DNA of 64,000 bases, from the NCBI GenBank assembly GCA_046233115.1, contig JBJXHM010000009.1:216638-280637 (forward strand). The letters are read 5' to 3'. The notes under the pieces are model-generated. The model searched no databases. It was not told where the DNA came from and worked only from the letters and a program-made list of their open reading frames with translations. Numbering within the stretch: the first letter of the stretch is position 1; each line of letters starts with the position of its first letter. This document shows, in pieces, positions 53,088-63,880 of the stretch. The position numbers and the translations under genes are program-made. The stretch is from JACOMY01 sp046233115 (GTDB taxonomy: Bacteria; Pseudomonadota; Alphaproteobacteria; Kiloniellales; JACOMY01).

Positions 53088-55103
53088 CTAAGGGGTAAGC
53101 GTTCTGGCAGGGCGAAACCCGAGGTTGTCGCTGCGGTAGAGGGGCACGTACCCGCCGCGGAAGGCTGAGCGGAGGAACCTCGGACCGAGGTTCCAGGCAC
53201 CGCCGCGGACTACCCGGCGGGTGCAGTCGGCGCCAAGACCCTCCGTTACCGCCGCGCCATCGGCGGGCTGACCGCGGAGATTGTCGCGCCAGCAATCCTT
53301 GGTCCACTCCCAGACGTTGCCGATCATGTCCACCAGTCCGAAGGCGTTCGCCGGGAAGCTGCCCACCTTCCTTGTCTGGCCGACGGCGTTGGCCCCATTC
53401 GCCTGCGCTGCAATCCAAGTCGGTCCCCATGGATAGGCGGCAGCCTCTCCAGCCCGGGCCGCATACTCCCACTCGGCCTCACTGGGAAGGCGATAAGGCG
53501 ACCCCTCGACCTTCGAGTTGAGCCAAGCAACGAATTCCTGCGCGTGGTTCCAGGATACCTCGATCACAGGGCGCGAGCCGCGCCCCCCTTCACGATCATT
53601 GGGCGTGGGAATGGACGTGCATCTTCCATCCGCCACACAGGCCTCCCATTGGGTAAAGGTCACCTCGCTTTGTGCCAGCGCGAAACGCCCGATCGAGAGG
53701 TCCTGCTGCGGGCTTTCTCTGGAGGAGCGGTCGTCCTCGCTCTCCGGCGATCCCATCGTGAAGTCGCCGGCGGGAATGACGACCATCTTAGGAAAGCCGT
53801 TCCGCTCGACGAACCACGAGCCCGGCGTACAGCGGTCGACGGGGGACAGCGTACAGCGGTCGGAGGATCTACCAGCCTCTCCGCCGATGCTGACTGCCGC
53901 TCGCTCCTCCAGCTCGAGCTCGAGAGCGCCGATGCGCAGCAAAGCGCTCACGCCCGCGATGCTCGCGAGACAAAGGACAACGATCAGGATGGTCCGCGTG
54001 CGGCTGCGCGCGCGCTCGCTATGGGTTGCGACACCGAGGGCGTGGTCAAGCTCGTTCCTCGCGGCGTCGCGTTCCTCGATGGCGCTGGCGATGTCGGCTT
54101 CCATCTCCGCCTTGAACTGGGCGAATTCGGCAGGCGTAGGCACGTCGCTGACAAAGGCCGCGATGCGTGCGCCGAGCGTGTAGGGGAGACTGTCCGAGGC
54201 ATTCAGCCGCTCGCGCAGAACTTTTCGGGCGTCCTCGGCCAGCGTGTCGTCGCCCTGCGCGACCTCCATCAGCTGATAGATCGCGAGTTCGACGGCCTGC
54301 ATGTCTTTCGACCAGAGCTTGGCGACCTCTTCGTCGGGCAGCTTCGGGCGCGGATGCGGGTTGCGCGCGATGGTGAGGTGATGTGCGTCAGGGTTCAAAC
54401 TGGCGTCGCGCCAAATCTGCGGACGCATCGAAGCCGGCGCCGTCTCGGCGACGCGCCGCTTGACGAAATCGTGGAGGTCGAGAACCGTCACCGCGTTGCT
54501 CTCGGGGGCCGCGGCGCCGCCCGTCAGCCCCTCCACGAGGTGGCGGGTGTAGAGCGATCGGCCCTCCTGCTCGAAGGCGCTGGTGGCGGCGGTCGTCGCC
54601 GCCATGATGAACCGGCCATGCCCAGTTGGGTCGAAGGTCTTCTCGGTCAGGATCGGCCCGGCAGAGGCGTCCTTTCGCATGGGATCGCCAGGGATGAACC
54701 CGCCGCTGTGGCAGCAGTCTAGGATCGCGACCTGTCGGGCCGACAGACTGCCGTCGAAGACACCGCGCAGCCAAGTCTCGTCGATCGAGCCAGCGTCGGG
54801 GTCCGTCGGGTCGGTCTCCGTCATCGCCAGATAGAACCGGCCGCGCGTGTCGAGCAGCCCGTGCCCGGAGTAATAGAACAGCACGAGGTCGTCGGGATGG
54901 CGGTCCTCGAACAGCCGCTTGATCGCCCTGCGCGCGTCCACCAAGCCGATATCGAGCTTCAGCTCGGTGGTGAAGCCGCCGATCGCCGGGTCTTTGAGTA
55001 AGTCGGCCAATTGGCACACGTCGTTGGCTGGCGCCGAAAGCCGCTCGAGTTGCTTGTGGCGGAAGTTGCTGTTTCCGATTAGGAGCGCGTAACGATCAGG
55101 CAT
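53088..55103 (-). CDS. Caspase-like peptidase fused to a formylglycine-generating-enzyme-type domain
   Basis: A 671-residue protein. The N-terminal caspase-like domain has the catalytic pair His81 in FYYSGHGLLD and Cys131 in LDCCHSGGF. A helical region with a coiled part (340-360) and a transmembrane helix (RTRTILIVVLCLASIAGVSAL, about 369-389) follow. From residue 437 comes an FGE-sulfatase/SUMF1-type domain: MVVIPAGDFTMGSPESED, EVTFTQWEACV, YRLPSEAEWEYAAR, GNVWEWTKDCW, RRVVRGGAW and a final NLGFRPAR. Such fusions occur in bacterial conflict and signalling systems. It is divergent from the Trypco1 gene across 73 bases. Confidence 0.88.
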   Translation of the reverse strand: MPDRYALLIGNSNFRHKQLERLSAPANDVCQLADLLKDPAIGGFTTELKLDIGLVDARRAIKRLFEDRHPDDLVLFYYSGHGLLDTRGRFYLAMTETDPTDPDAGSIDETWLRGVFDGSLSARQVAILDCCHSGGFIPGDPMRKDASAGPILTEKTFDPTGHGRFIMAATTAATSAFEQEGRSLYTRHLVEGLTGGAAAPESNAVTVLDLHDFVKRRVAETAPASMRPQIWRDASLNPDAHHLTIARNPHPRPKLPDEEVAKLWSKDMQAVELAIYQLMEVAQGDDTLAEDARKVLRERLNASDSLPYTLGARIAAFVSDVPTPAEFAQFKAEMEADIASAIEERDAARNELDHALGVATHSERARSRTRTILIVVLCLASIAGVSALLRIGALELELEERAAVSIGGEAGRSSDRCTLSPVDRCTPGSWFVERNGFPKMVVIPAGDFTMGSPESEDDRSSRESPQQDLSIGRFALAQSEVTFTQWEACVADGRCTSIPTPNDREGGRGSRPVIEVSWNHAQEFVAWLNSKVEGSPYRLPSEAEWEYAARAGEAAAYPWGPTWIAAQANGANAVGQTRKVGSFPANAFGLVDMIGNVWEWTKDCWRDNLRGQPADGAAVTEGLGADCTRRVVRGGAWNLGPRFLRSAFRGGYVPLYRSDNLGFRPARTLTP

Positions 55104-55176
55104 CGGGCAAAATTTCTTTAGCTTGCAACCTATGGACTAGCATAGACTATACGAGGATAAGTGTTTGGAGCAAGCA

Positions 55177-55557
55177 ATGGCTGGAATTCTGCAGTTCCAT
55201 ACCGAGCATGGCGTGATCTCCGTCGAGATTGATCCCTCGGAGGCGCGGGCTGCGGGCGGCGAGGCGTTGGCGCCGCTTGTGGCAAAGGGCGGCTCCGTGC
55301 CGATGACTGCGAAGGGTGAGGCTGACATCGTCGTCAAGGCGCCTACGAGCTTCGACGAGGCGATGTCGACGCTGAAGGCCTACGCGGCAAGCCTTGAGGA
55401 CCTGATCATGGGGCTAGACCTGACGCCGAGGGAGGTGGCGGTCGAGATCGGCCTCAAGATGTCAGGCTCGGCGGGATTCATTATCGCAAAGGCCGGCGCC
55501 GAGACTGAGATGAAGGTCGCGCTAACCTGGGAGCCGAGCCCGAAAGCGAGTGCATGA
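55177..55557 (+). CDS. Trypsin-co-occurring domain (Trypco1-type) protein
   Basis: A 126-residue protein. The C-terminal two thirds (VKAPTSFDEAMSTLKAYAAS, VAVEIGLKMSGSAGFIIAKA, EMKVALTWE) match the small domain that accompanies trypsin-like peptidases in conflict systems. The ATG at 55177 follows TTGGAGCAAG. Its stop overlaps the start of the trypsin-like gene (ATGA), as expected for a functional pair. Confidence 0.8.
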   Translation: MAGILQFHTEHGVISVEIDPSEARAAGGEALAPLVAKGGSVPMTAKGEADIVVKAPTSFDEAMSTLKAYAASLEDLIMGLDLTPREVAVEIGLKMSGSAGFIIAKAGAETEMKVALTWEPSPKASA

Positions 55558-55763
55558 TCCACCACGCAGCACGACGGTTAGTCGGCTGGATCAGTCCGCC
55601 GGACCGGCTCAACGGCTATGCAGTGCTCGTCGGCTCACGCTACGCCGTGACCCGCGCACATATGCTGTCGATTGGCGTACCCAAGCCCACGGATCCGGTC
55701 GTGCTGTGGTTTCCGAACCTGGGCCTCAACGCCACCGCCCGAGTCACCGACTGGCGGCCATAA
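55554..55763 (+). pseudogene. Truncated trypsin-like peptidase (first 69 codons)
   Basis: The frame has GYAVLVGSRYAVTRAHMLS, the usual start of a trypsin-fold peptidase with the catalytic His in RAH, then stops in TARVTDWRP. Asp and Ser regions are absent; 160 bases later the island ends. The gene was cut, probably by rearrangement near the border, leaving the Trypco1 gene without its peptidase. Confidence 0.65.
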
Positions 55764-55868
55764 GAACCGAGGCTGAGCGCCAGATTGGACAGCCACATTC
55801 TTGACGAGCCTGCTGGCGGCAAAGCTGCTCTCGTTTGGCAGCACCGTGCGACCAAGCGTGCGCATCAG

Positions 55869-55888
55869 TGAGACTAAAAAGAGACTAA
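55869..55888 (+). repeat. Paired GAGACTAA sites at right island end
   Basis: TGAGACTAA (55869-55877) and GAGACTAA (55881-55888), 11 bp apart, same orientation and spacing as at 31541-31560. The pair lies 37 bases inside the right border. Confidence 0.5.
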
Positions 55889-55924
55889 GAGAGCACCTCG
55901 ATCACTCTAACTCATTGAAAATAT

Positions 55925-55969
55925 TGGTAGCGGAGGAGGGACTTGAACCCCCGACACGCGGATTATGAT
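55925..55969 (-). repeat. Right island border: 45-bp repeat within tRNA-Met
   Basis: Identical to 31374-31418. It covers the tRNA from the CCA end through the T and variable regions to just past the anticodon. The island insertion restored an intact tRNA here. Confidence 0.9.
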
Positions 55970-56001
55970 TCCGCTGCTCTAACCAACTGAGCTACTCCGC
56001 C
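55925..56001 (-). tRNA. tRNA-Met (anticodon CAT)
   Basis: A 77-base cloverleaf: acceptor GGCGGAG with CTCCGCT, D-arm AGCTCAGTTGGTTAGAGC, anticodon arm GCGGA-ATCATAA-TCCGC, T-arm GGGGGTTCAAGTCCC and encoded ACCA. The CAT anticodon in an elongator-like body means Met; Ile2 with lysidine cannot be fully excluded by eye. It is the integration site of the island. Confidence 0.92.
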
Positions 56002-56286
56002 ATCCAGGCTTGGCCGACGGAAGCACCGGCAGCCAGAGGCGGGGGATATAGGGGGTGGTCCTCATTCCTGTCAAGACCTGCCAGCCACGATCGCTCCAGG
56101 TCGTATTGTCCGCCAGGCTGCACACGACGATCGCAGCGAACTCTGCGTAACTTTTGAAAAAATCTGCCAAGTGCAATTTGAAATGGCTTCTGCGCGCAAC
56201 TGGCACTATAGCTCCAATCAGTACGTGTGAAAGGAGCCGGAGTCGTCAACCCTTTCCGGTCCTGGGCACCTTTTGGAGAGAGCTTT

Positions 56287-59200
56287 ATGGCAAACATCCA
56301 CGTTGGAACAGGCGACAACCCGGCGACCGGGACCAACGATGCCGATGAAATCAGGGTGGACAACGAGATCGCGGCCACCGTGTTCGGTCTGGCCGGGGAC
56401 GACAGCATCTATGGAAGGTCGCTAGCCGATACGCTGTTCGGCGATGCCGACGACGACCGGCTCTTCGGTGACGAAGGCAACGATCGCCTCTATGGCGGTG
56501 CGGGGGGCGACCCCTTCATCGTCGGCGGCGATGGTCAAGACCGTATTTTCGGCGACGCCGAGGACGATCAGGCCTTGTTCGGGGGCAGCGGCAACGACCG
56601 CATCTATGGCGGCGACGGTTACGATAGGCTCCTGGCCGGAGGCACTGGTGCCGACCGCCTCTATGGCGGCAAGGGAGACGACGCCAGCCTGAGGGGGAAC
56701 GACGGGGCCGACCGGCTCTTCGGTGGATCAGGCCGAGACCGCCTCCTCTTTGGGCTCTCCGGCAACGACAAGGTCTTCGGCGGCTCGCAAGGCGACAGCT
56801 TCCTCTTCGGTTCGGAAGGTGCCGACCAGGTCTACGGCGGGGAGGGTGAGGACGCGTTCGTGTTCGGCGACAGTGGGGCCGACCGGCTCTACGGAGGATC
56901 CGGCAACGATCTCTATGTGGCCGGACGAGACGGCGATGATCGGGCCTTCGGCGGTTCCGGGCACGATTTCGTTGTGGGAGATGCGGTCGGCCGCAGCGGC
57001 GACGACCTGGTCTACGGCGATGCCGGCAATGATGTCTTGATGGCCGCTACGGGCCAGGACGGTCTCTTTGGCGGCGATGGCGATGACCTTCTCGTGATGC
57101 TGGCTACCGCAGTTGACGGCGAGCGTGTCAGGGGCGGGAGGGGTTCGGACACGCTCGTCGTGATCGAGGGGAGCTTGCCGGTGGGCGTCGCGCTCAGCTC
57201 CGTCGAGGCGGTTGTCGTGAACAGCGGCTCTGCACTCAGCAATACGCAATCCGGCAGCAACGGGCGAAATGTCCTGATGGGCAGTTCGGGCGCGGACCGA
57301 CTCTTCGGCAAGGGCGGTACCGATGTCCTGGTCGGTAACAAGGCCGACGATCGCCTCTATGGGGCAGGCGGCAAGGACGCCTTTCTCTATGGCGGCGGCG
57401 GGCGCGACAGAGTCTACGGCGGCGCTGCGGACGATGGGTTCCTTGGCGGCGATGGCGGCTCGGATCAAGTTTTCGGCGGAAAGGGTGACGATTTCCAGCT
57501 CATGGGTGCGGGCGGGAACGATCGCCTCTATGCCGGCAGCGGCTCCGACAAGGGGCTGTGGGGTGGCTCGGGCAACGATCGGCTTTATGGCGGCAGCGGC
57601 GGCGATTCCTACCTGCAGGACCAGGACGGAGGCAACGACCGGATCTTTGGCGGCGCGGGCGACGATGTTGCCCTGGCTGCCGGTGACGGCGACGATCGCG
57701 TCTACGGTGGCCTGGGCGCAGACAGGAGCCTCCGGGGCGACAACGGGGATGACCACCTCGTGCTCGGCTCCGGCGACGACAAGGGGGCTTGGGGGGGCAG
57801 CGGCGACGACTTGATTTATGCCGGGAGTGGCGCCGACTACTCTATCTATGGCGACTCGGGGAGCGATCGCATCTACGGTGGCGATGGCGATGACGCTGTA
57901 CTGGTTGGCGGTCGGGGCCGGGATCTCCTTTTCGGCGGTAGCGGCGACGATAGCGCTCTTGTCGGCGGCGATCAGCGTGACAGCCTCTGGGGCGGGACCG
58001 GCGACGACGTCCTTTTCGGGGACGACGGAAGCGATCGGCTCTATGGAGGTGAGGGCTATGATGTGCTCGCCGGTGGCGCGGGCAACGACTATCTCTCAAC
58101 GGGCGCCGGTCCGAGCAGGATCTTTGGCGGCGACGGCAACGATACCGTTCTGGTGCAGGATTCGGCGTTCGAACTGTTCGAGCCGCTGGGCGGAGGTGAC
58201 GACACGCTCCTCATAGCCCTCACGCGTTTCACCCTGTCCGACCTCTCCAGTGCAGAGCCGGAAGAGGTGCGCATCGTCGGAGATTTCTCGAGTGCGGACC
58301 TGATCGGCGACGACGAGGCAAACCGACTCTACGGCGGTACGGGATTCGACACGATCTTCGGCAGGGATGGCAAGGACATCGTGGGCGGCTTCCTGGCGGA
58401 CGACGCCTTGTTTGGAGGCAACGGGTCCGACTCCTTGTCGGGCGACGCCGGCGACGACTTGCTGATCGGCGGGCGCGGATGGGACCGACTGGACGGCGGC
58501 GACGGCAACGACCGGGCGGGGGGCAGCACAGGCAACGACAGCCTGTTTGGTGACGGCGGGAAAGACCGTCTCTACGGCGGTGACGATGACGATCGGGCCT
58601 ATGGCTCACGCGGGTTCGACAGCCTCTACGGCGGCGCGGGAAGCGACAGCTTGTTCGGTGGGGATGGCAACGACCGGATCTTTGGGGCCGGGGAGGACGA
58701 CAGGGTCTACGGCGATGAAGGCGACCTGATTTACGGCGATGCGGGCAATGACCGTTTGCAGGGTGAGCGTGGCGACGACGTCTTGTTTGGCGGTAGCGGC
58801 CGTGATGTGGGAAATGGTGGTGATGGGGAGGACAGCCTGTTCGGTGGCGCCGGCAACGACTCCCTGAACGGCGGCGATGGCGATGACCGGGTGGTCGGAG
58901 GTGACGGGAACGATACCTTGGTTGGCGGGCGAACCCGAGCCGGCGACGATCGCCTCTTCGGTGGCAGCGGCGAAGATCTGCTGGACATGAACGGCGGTGA
59001 CCGGGCCGTCGGAGGGTCAGGCGACGACCGCTTCCGCTTCGATGGCAAGGGAGGGGAAGACGGCGATGTCTATGTCCGCGATTTCGAGGGGGTGCGCTTC
59101 AATGCCGGGACCTCGCGGGATAGCTTGGTCTTCGCGACCGGCATGGAGCATGGCGTCTTCGAGTACGTGAAGGGGCGGGCCTTCGACGGCGCAGGCAACA

Positions 59201-59334
59201 GCCAGGCGCGCTTCGACGGTTCGGGTCTCGTACAGGTCGATTGGGACGGAGACGGGGACAGCGATCTCGCCTTCGTCGTTTCCGGCCTGCAGAGCGCGAA
59301 CCAATTGACCGCCAGCGACTTCGTGTGGCTGTGA
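56287..59334 (+). CDS. RTX-type glycine-rich beta-roll protein 3 (large)
   Basis: A 1015-residue protein from the ATG at 56287 (GGAGAGAGC upstream; the frame is open from 56227). There is no Sec signal. It has two or three blocks of calcium-binding repeats, mostly the 9+10 alternation (GGSGNDRIY / GGDGYDRLLA; GGSGADRLF-type / GGSGRDRLLF), separated by short non-repeat segments (near residues 275-325 and 630-680). The end repeats that of RTX protein 1: DSLVFATG, GAGNSQARF, VQVDWDGDGDSDLAFVVSG and TASDFVWL, a likely type I secretion signal. It stands directly beside the island-bearing tRNA but outside the island. Confidence 0.86.
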   Translation: MANIHVGTGDNPATGTNDADEIRVDNEIAATVFGLAGDDSIYGRSLADTLFGDADDDRLFGDEGNDRLYGGAGGDPFIVGGDGQDRIFGDAEDDQALFGGSGNDRIYGGDGYDRLLAGGTGADRLYGGKGDDASLRGNDGADRLFGGSGRDRLLFGLSGNDKVFGGSQGDSFLFGSEGADQVYGGEGEDAFVFGDSGADRLYGGSGNDLYVAGRDGDDRAFGGSGHDFVVGDAVGRSGDDLVYGDAGNDVLMAATGQDGLFGGDGDDLLVMLATAVDGERVRGGRGSDTLVVIEGSLPVGVALSSVEAVVVNSGSALSNTQSGSNGRNVLMGSSGADRLFGKGGTDVLVGNKADDRLYGAGGKDAFLYGGGGRDRVYGGAADDGFLGGDGGSDQVFGGKGDDFQLMGAGGNDRLYAGSGSDKGLWGGSGNDRLYGGSGGDSYLQDQDGGNDRIFGGAGDDVALAAGDGDDRVYGGLGADRSLRGDNGDDHLVLGSGDDKGAWGGSGDDLIYAGSGADYSIYGDSGSDRIYGGDGDDAVLVGGRGRDLLFGGSGDDSALVGGDQRDSLWGGTGDDVLFGDDGSDRLYGGEGYDVLAGGAGNDYLSTGAGPSRIFGGDGNDTVLVQDSAFELFEPLGGGDDTLLIALTRFTLSDLSSAEPEEVRIVGDFSSADLIGDDEANRLYGGTGFDTIFGRDGKDIVGGFLADDALFGGNGSDSLSGDAGDDLLIGGRGWDRLDGGDGNDRAGGSTGNDSLFGDGGKDRLYGGDDDDRAYGSRGFDSLYGGAGSDSLFGGDGNDRIFGAGEDDRVYGDEGDLIYGDAGNDRLQGERGDDVLFGGSGRDVGNGGDGEDSLFGGAGNDSLNGGDGDDRVVGGDGNDTLVGGRTRAGDDRLFGGSGEDLLDMNGGDRAVGGSGDDRFRFDGKGGEDGDVYVRDFEGVRFNAGTSRDSLVFATGMEHGVFEYVKGRAFDGAGNSQARFDGSGLVQVDWDGDGDSDLAFVVSGLQSANQLTASDFVWL

Positions 59335-59356
59335 CCGCAACGCAGGAGAAAGCCCT

Positions 59357-59408
59357 TAGAGCAGGATGACGTCAGATCGAAACGATCTGGCGTCTGACTC
59401 CTGCTCTA
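59357..59408. repeat. Extragenic palindrome downstream of RTX gene 3
   Basis: An imperfect 52-bp palindrome: TAGAGCAGGA and its complement outside, CAGATCG-AAA-CGATCTG in the centre. This style of dispersed intergenic palindrome is common in alphaproteobacteria. It may also stop transcription of the convergent RTX and ilvN genes. Confidence 0.6.
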
Positions 59409-59459
59409 CATCTTTGAAACAGTGAGCGGATCGCGATCCGCCCCGGGCTTTCACTTCCC

Positions 59460-59975
59460 TCACATCTCCCGTGCGCCGCGGCTGATCGCGATCACGCCGG
59501 TGCGGCAGACGTCGACCAGGCCGAGCGGACGCATCAGGTCGATGAAGCGCTCCAGCTTGTCCGGGCGGTGGGTCGCCTGGAACACGAAATGGCTGAGGCC
59601 GGCGTCCACCACCTCGGCCTTGAAGATGTCGGCGATGCGCAAGGCCTCCACCCGCTTCTCGCCGGTTCCGGCCACCTTGACCAAGGCCGTCTCGCGGTCG
59701 ACGTAGGCGCCGGCGTACTCGTGGGTGAGGTCGCAGACGCGGGTCACCGGCACCAGGCGCGAGAGCTGGGCGTGGATCTGGTCCAGGACCTGCGGCGTGC
59801 CGCTGGAGACGATGGTGATGCGGCTCAGGTGCGCGGCCGGATCGACCTCGGTCACCGTCAGGCTCTCGATGTTGTAGCCCCGGCCGGAAAAGAGGCCGAT
59901 CACCCGGGCCAGCACGCCCGGCTCGTTGTCGACCAGCACGGCGAAGATGCGGCGCTCGATGGCTGCCTGCTTCAT
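59460..59975 (-). CDS. ilvN: Acetolactate synthase regulatory subunit
   Basis: Regulatory subunit, 171 residues, giving valine feedback control. The N-terminal ACT domain is FAVLVDNEPGVLARVIGLFSGRGYNIESLTV. The C-terminal part includes ELALVKV-type strands (ETALVKVAGTG) and DIFKAEVVDAG. It follows the catalytic subunit on the same strand. ATG at 59975 preferred over a TTG five codons earlier. Confidence 0.93.
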   Translation of the reverse strand: MKQAAIERRIFAVLVDNEPGVLARVIGLFSGRGYNIESLTVTEVDPAAHLSRITIVSSGTPQVLDQIHAQLSRLVPVTRVCDLTHEYAGAYVDRETALVKVAGTGEKRVEALRIADIFKAEVVDAGLSHFVFQATHRPDKLERFIDLMRPLGLVDVCRTGVIAISRGAREM

Positions 59976-60041
59976 GGTCTTGTTTCCCAAACAGAAGGAA
60001 CGGAAGGCGGAGAGGAAGAGGGTGGGGGGCGTCCGCCCCCC

Positions 60042-61802
<1,761 letters not shown>

Positions 61803-61952
61803 AACCCTGGACTTCCTCTGTTCGTCTTTCATCGCAAACTGGCGGGTGGGCCAAATCCCACCGGCCCCATGGCGCCAGACAACGCCATAGGCTCCGGTCA
61901 TCGGCAAGCCCCTAGCCTCGTGCCGGGCAAACTAGCAACAAAGGCCAAGCTG

Positions 61953-62897
61953 TCAACGCCTGTCCCGCAAAAAACTGACGATTTCCTGCCCAATTTGGTA
62001 TGAATATTGCGCATGCCAGACCTTCACCCGGCTTTCCGTGGCGATGACCTGGTGTCTGAGCCAGGTGGTCTGGCGCTTCAGGTAGCGGCGTGTGGCGGTC
62101 ACCGCCTGGTCGCGGGCCTGCTCCAGGGAGAGGCGGCCGGAGACAACGGCGGCCAGCTCACGGTAGCCCACGGCCTTCAGCGCGGGCAGCGCCGGGTCGA
62201 GATCCAGAGCGGCGAGCGCGGCCGCCTCCTCCAGGGCGCCCGCGGCCAACATGGCGTCAAAGCGGCTGGCGACGGCCTCCCGCAGAACCTCGCGGTCGGG
62301 CAGCAGCACCAGCCAGGTGAGCGGCGGGCCGGGCTCGGTCTCGCGCTGCCAGGCGGCCAGGCCCTTGCCGCTGGCCCGCAGGACGGCCCACGCGCGCTGC
62401 AGGCGCTGGCTGTCCTCCGGCTCGATGGCGGCGGCGGTCTCCGGGTCCTCGGCGGCCAGGCGGGCGTGCAGGGCGGGGGCGCCCTCGCGCTCCAGCAGCG
62501 CGGCGGCGGCGGCCTTCTCTTCGGCGGAGAGCGGCGGGATCGGGGCCAGGCCGTGACTCAGCGCCCGCAGGTAGAGGCCGCTGCCGCCGGTCAGCAGCGG
62601 CAGGCGCCCGGCGGCTCTGGCGGCGGCGATCTCGGCCGCCGCCCAGTTGCACCAGAGCCCAGCGGAAGCAGGCTCGGTCACGCTCCTGGTGCCGTAGAGA
62701 CGGTGTGGTGCGCGCTCCAGTGCATTGCGGTCCGGCTGTGCGGTCAGGATCGGCAGCTCGCGATAGAGCTGCAGCGCGTCGGCGTTGATGACGTTGCCCG
62801 TCAGGGCCTCGGCAAGGTGCAGCGCCAGGTCGGACTTGCCGCTGGCGGTGGGGCCGACGACGGCCAGCAACGGCTGGATCTCGACAGGGTCAGGCAT
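61953..62897 (-). CDS. miaA: tRNA dimethylallyltransferase
   Basis: Adds the dimethylallyl group to A37 of tRNAs reading UNN codons. A 314-residue protein: P-loop AVVGPTASGKSDLALHLAE, INADALQLYRELPILTAQP, then LLTGGSGLYLRALSHGL and DSQRLQRAWAVLRASGKGLA. A C-terminal ATRRYLKRQTTWLRHQ helix contacts tRNA. Same strand as ilvI, 150 bases upstream of it; divergent from serB. Confidence 0.93.
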   Translation of the reverse strand: MPDPVEIQPLLAVVGPTASGKSDLALHLAEALTGNVINADALQLYRELPILTAQPDRNALERAPHRLYGTRSVTEPASAGLWCNWAAAEIAAARAAGRLPLLTGGSGLYLRALSHGLAPIPPLSAEEKAAAAALLEREGAPALHARLAAEDPETAAAIEPEDSQRLQRAWAVLRASGKGLAAWQRETEPGPPLTWLVLLPDREVLREAVASRFDAMLAAGALEEAAALAALDLDPALPALKAVGYRELAAVVSGRLSLEQARDQAVTATRRYLKRQTTWLRHQVIATESRVKVWHAQYSYQIGQEIVSFLRDRR

Positions 62898-62980
62898 GGC
62901 GGGACCTGCGGCATGCGGTCCGCGGGTCTGGCTCGCCTGTCGCCTTGTGGTGGCGCGTCGCTCTCCGCTTAATGCGCTGC

Positions 62981-63877
62981 ATGGAAAGCGTGCTTACCTT
63001 GGTCGGCAATCCGACCGCAAGAGACCTGACCTTCGAGCATCTGCAGGGCGTGACCCGAGCGCTCGATCGCCTCGGTGCGCGGCTTGGCCAAGCCGACTGG
63101 CTGGCGGAGCGGCTGGCGGTCGATATTCCCTTCGCCGGCCTCGAGGCCGACATGGCGATGGAAGCTGCGCGCGATGCCCTTGGCGTGGCTCCGATCGACC
63201 TGGTTGCCCAGAAGCGGGAAAAGCGGCTGAAGCGGCTGCTGATGGCTGACATGGACTCCACCACCATCACCTCGGAGACCCTGGACGAGCTGGCGGCGGT
63301 TCTGGGTATCGGCGAGGCGGTGGCGGCGATCACACGCCGCTCGATGCTGGGCGAGCTGAACTTCGAGCAGTCGCTGCGCCAGCGCGTCGCCATGCTGGCG
63401 GACCGGCCGTGGGACGTGACGAACCAGGTGGTGCGGGCGATCACGCTCTCGCCCGGCGCGCGGACCATGGTGCGCAGCCTGCGCGCCAAGGGCTGCTACA
63501 CTGTGCTCTGCTCCGGCGGCTTCACCTTCTGCACCGAGCCGGTGGCCGAGGTCTGCGGTTTTCACGAGCACCATGCCAACGTCTTGCTGCACGCCGACGG
63601 CAAGCTGACCGGCAAGGTCGCCGAGCCGATCCTCGGCCGCGAGGCCAAGGTCGAGCGCTTGCAGATCCTGCTGAAGGCGCACGACCTGAAGCCGGAGGAG
63701 GCGGCGGCGATCGGCGACGGCGCCAACGACATCGGTATGCTGCAGGCCGTGGGGCTGGGCGTCGCCTACTATGGCAAGCCGGCTGTGCGCGAAGCGACGC
63801 CCTATCGCATCGACCACGGCGACCTCACCGCAATGGTCTACTTTCAGGGCCTGCGCGAGGAAGAGCTGGTTCTCTAG
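62981..63877 (+). CDS. serB: Phosphoserine phosphatase
   Basis: HAD-type enzyme of 298 residues, last step of serine synthesis. The catalytic motif is LLMADMDSTTITSETLDELA, motif II VLCSGGFTFCTE, and the final Asp motif AIGDGANDIGML. The N-terminal 75 residues are an ACT-like domain. ATG at 62981 is used; the frame is open from 62945. Divergent from miaA over 83 bases. Confidence 0.94.
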   Translation: MESVLTLVGNPTARDLTFEHLQGVTRALDRLGARLGQADWLAERLAVDIPFAGLEADMAMEAARDALGVAPIDLVAQKREKRLKRLLMADMDSTTITSETLDELAAVLGIGEAVAAITRRSMLGELNFEQSLRQRVAMLADRPWDVTNQVVRAITLSPGARTMVRSLRAKGCYTVLCSGGFTFCTEPVAEVCGFHEHHANVLLHADGKLTGKVAEPILGREAKVERLQILLKAHDLKPEEAAAIGDGANDIGMLQAVGLGVAYYGKPAVREATPYRIDHGDLTAMVYFQGLREEELVL

Positions 63878-63880
63878 CAG

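Larger units (their letters stand above)
31374..55969. mobile_element. Genomic island integrated in tRNA-Met(CAT)
   Basis: A 24.6-kb element bounded by a 45-bp perfect direct repeat equal to the 3' part of tRNA-Met. It holds a P4-type tyrosine integrase at the left end, AlpA, DNA-transfer-type ATPases, a replication-relaxation protein and a primase-like gene, with defence-like cargo. No type IV secretion channel or classical relaxase was recognised, so it looks mobilisable or degenerate rather than self-transmissible. The integrase lies at the end opposite the intact tRNA. Confidence 0.85.
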
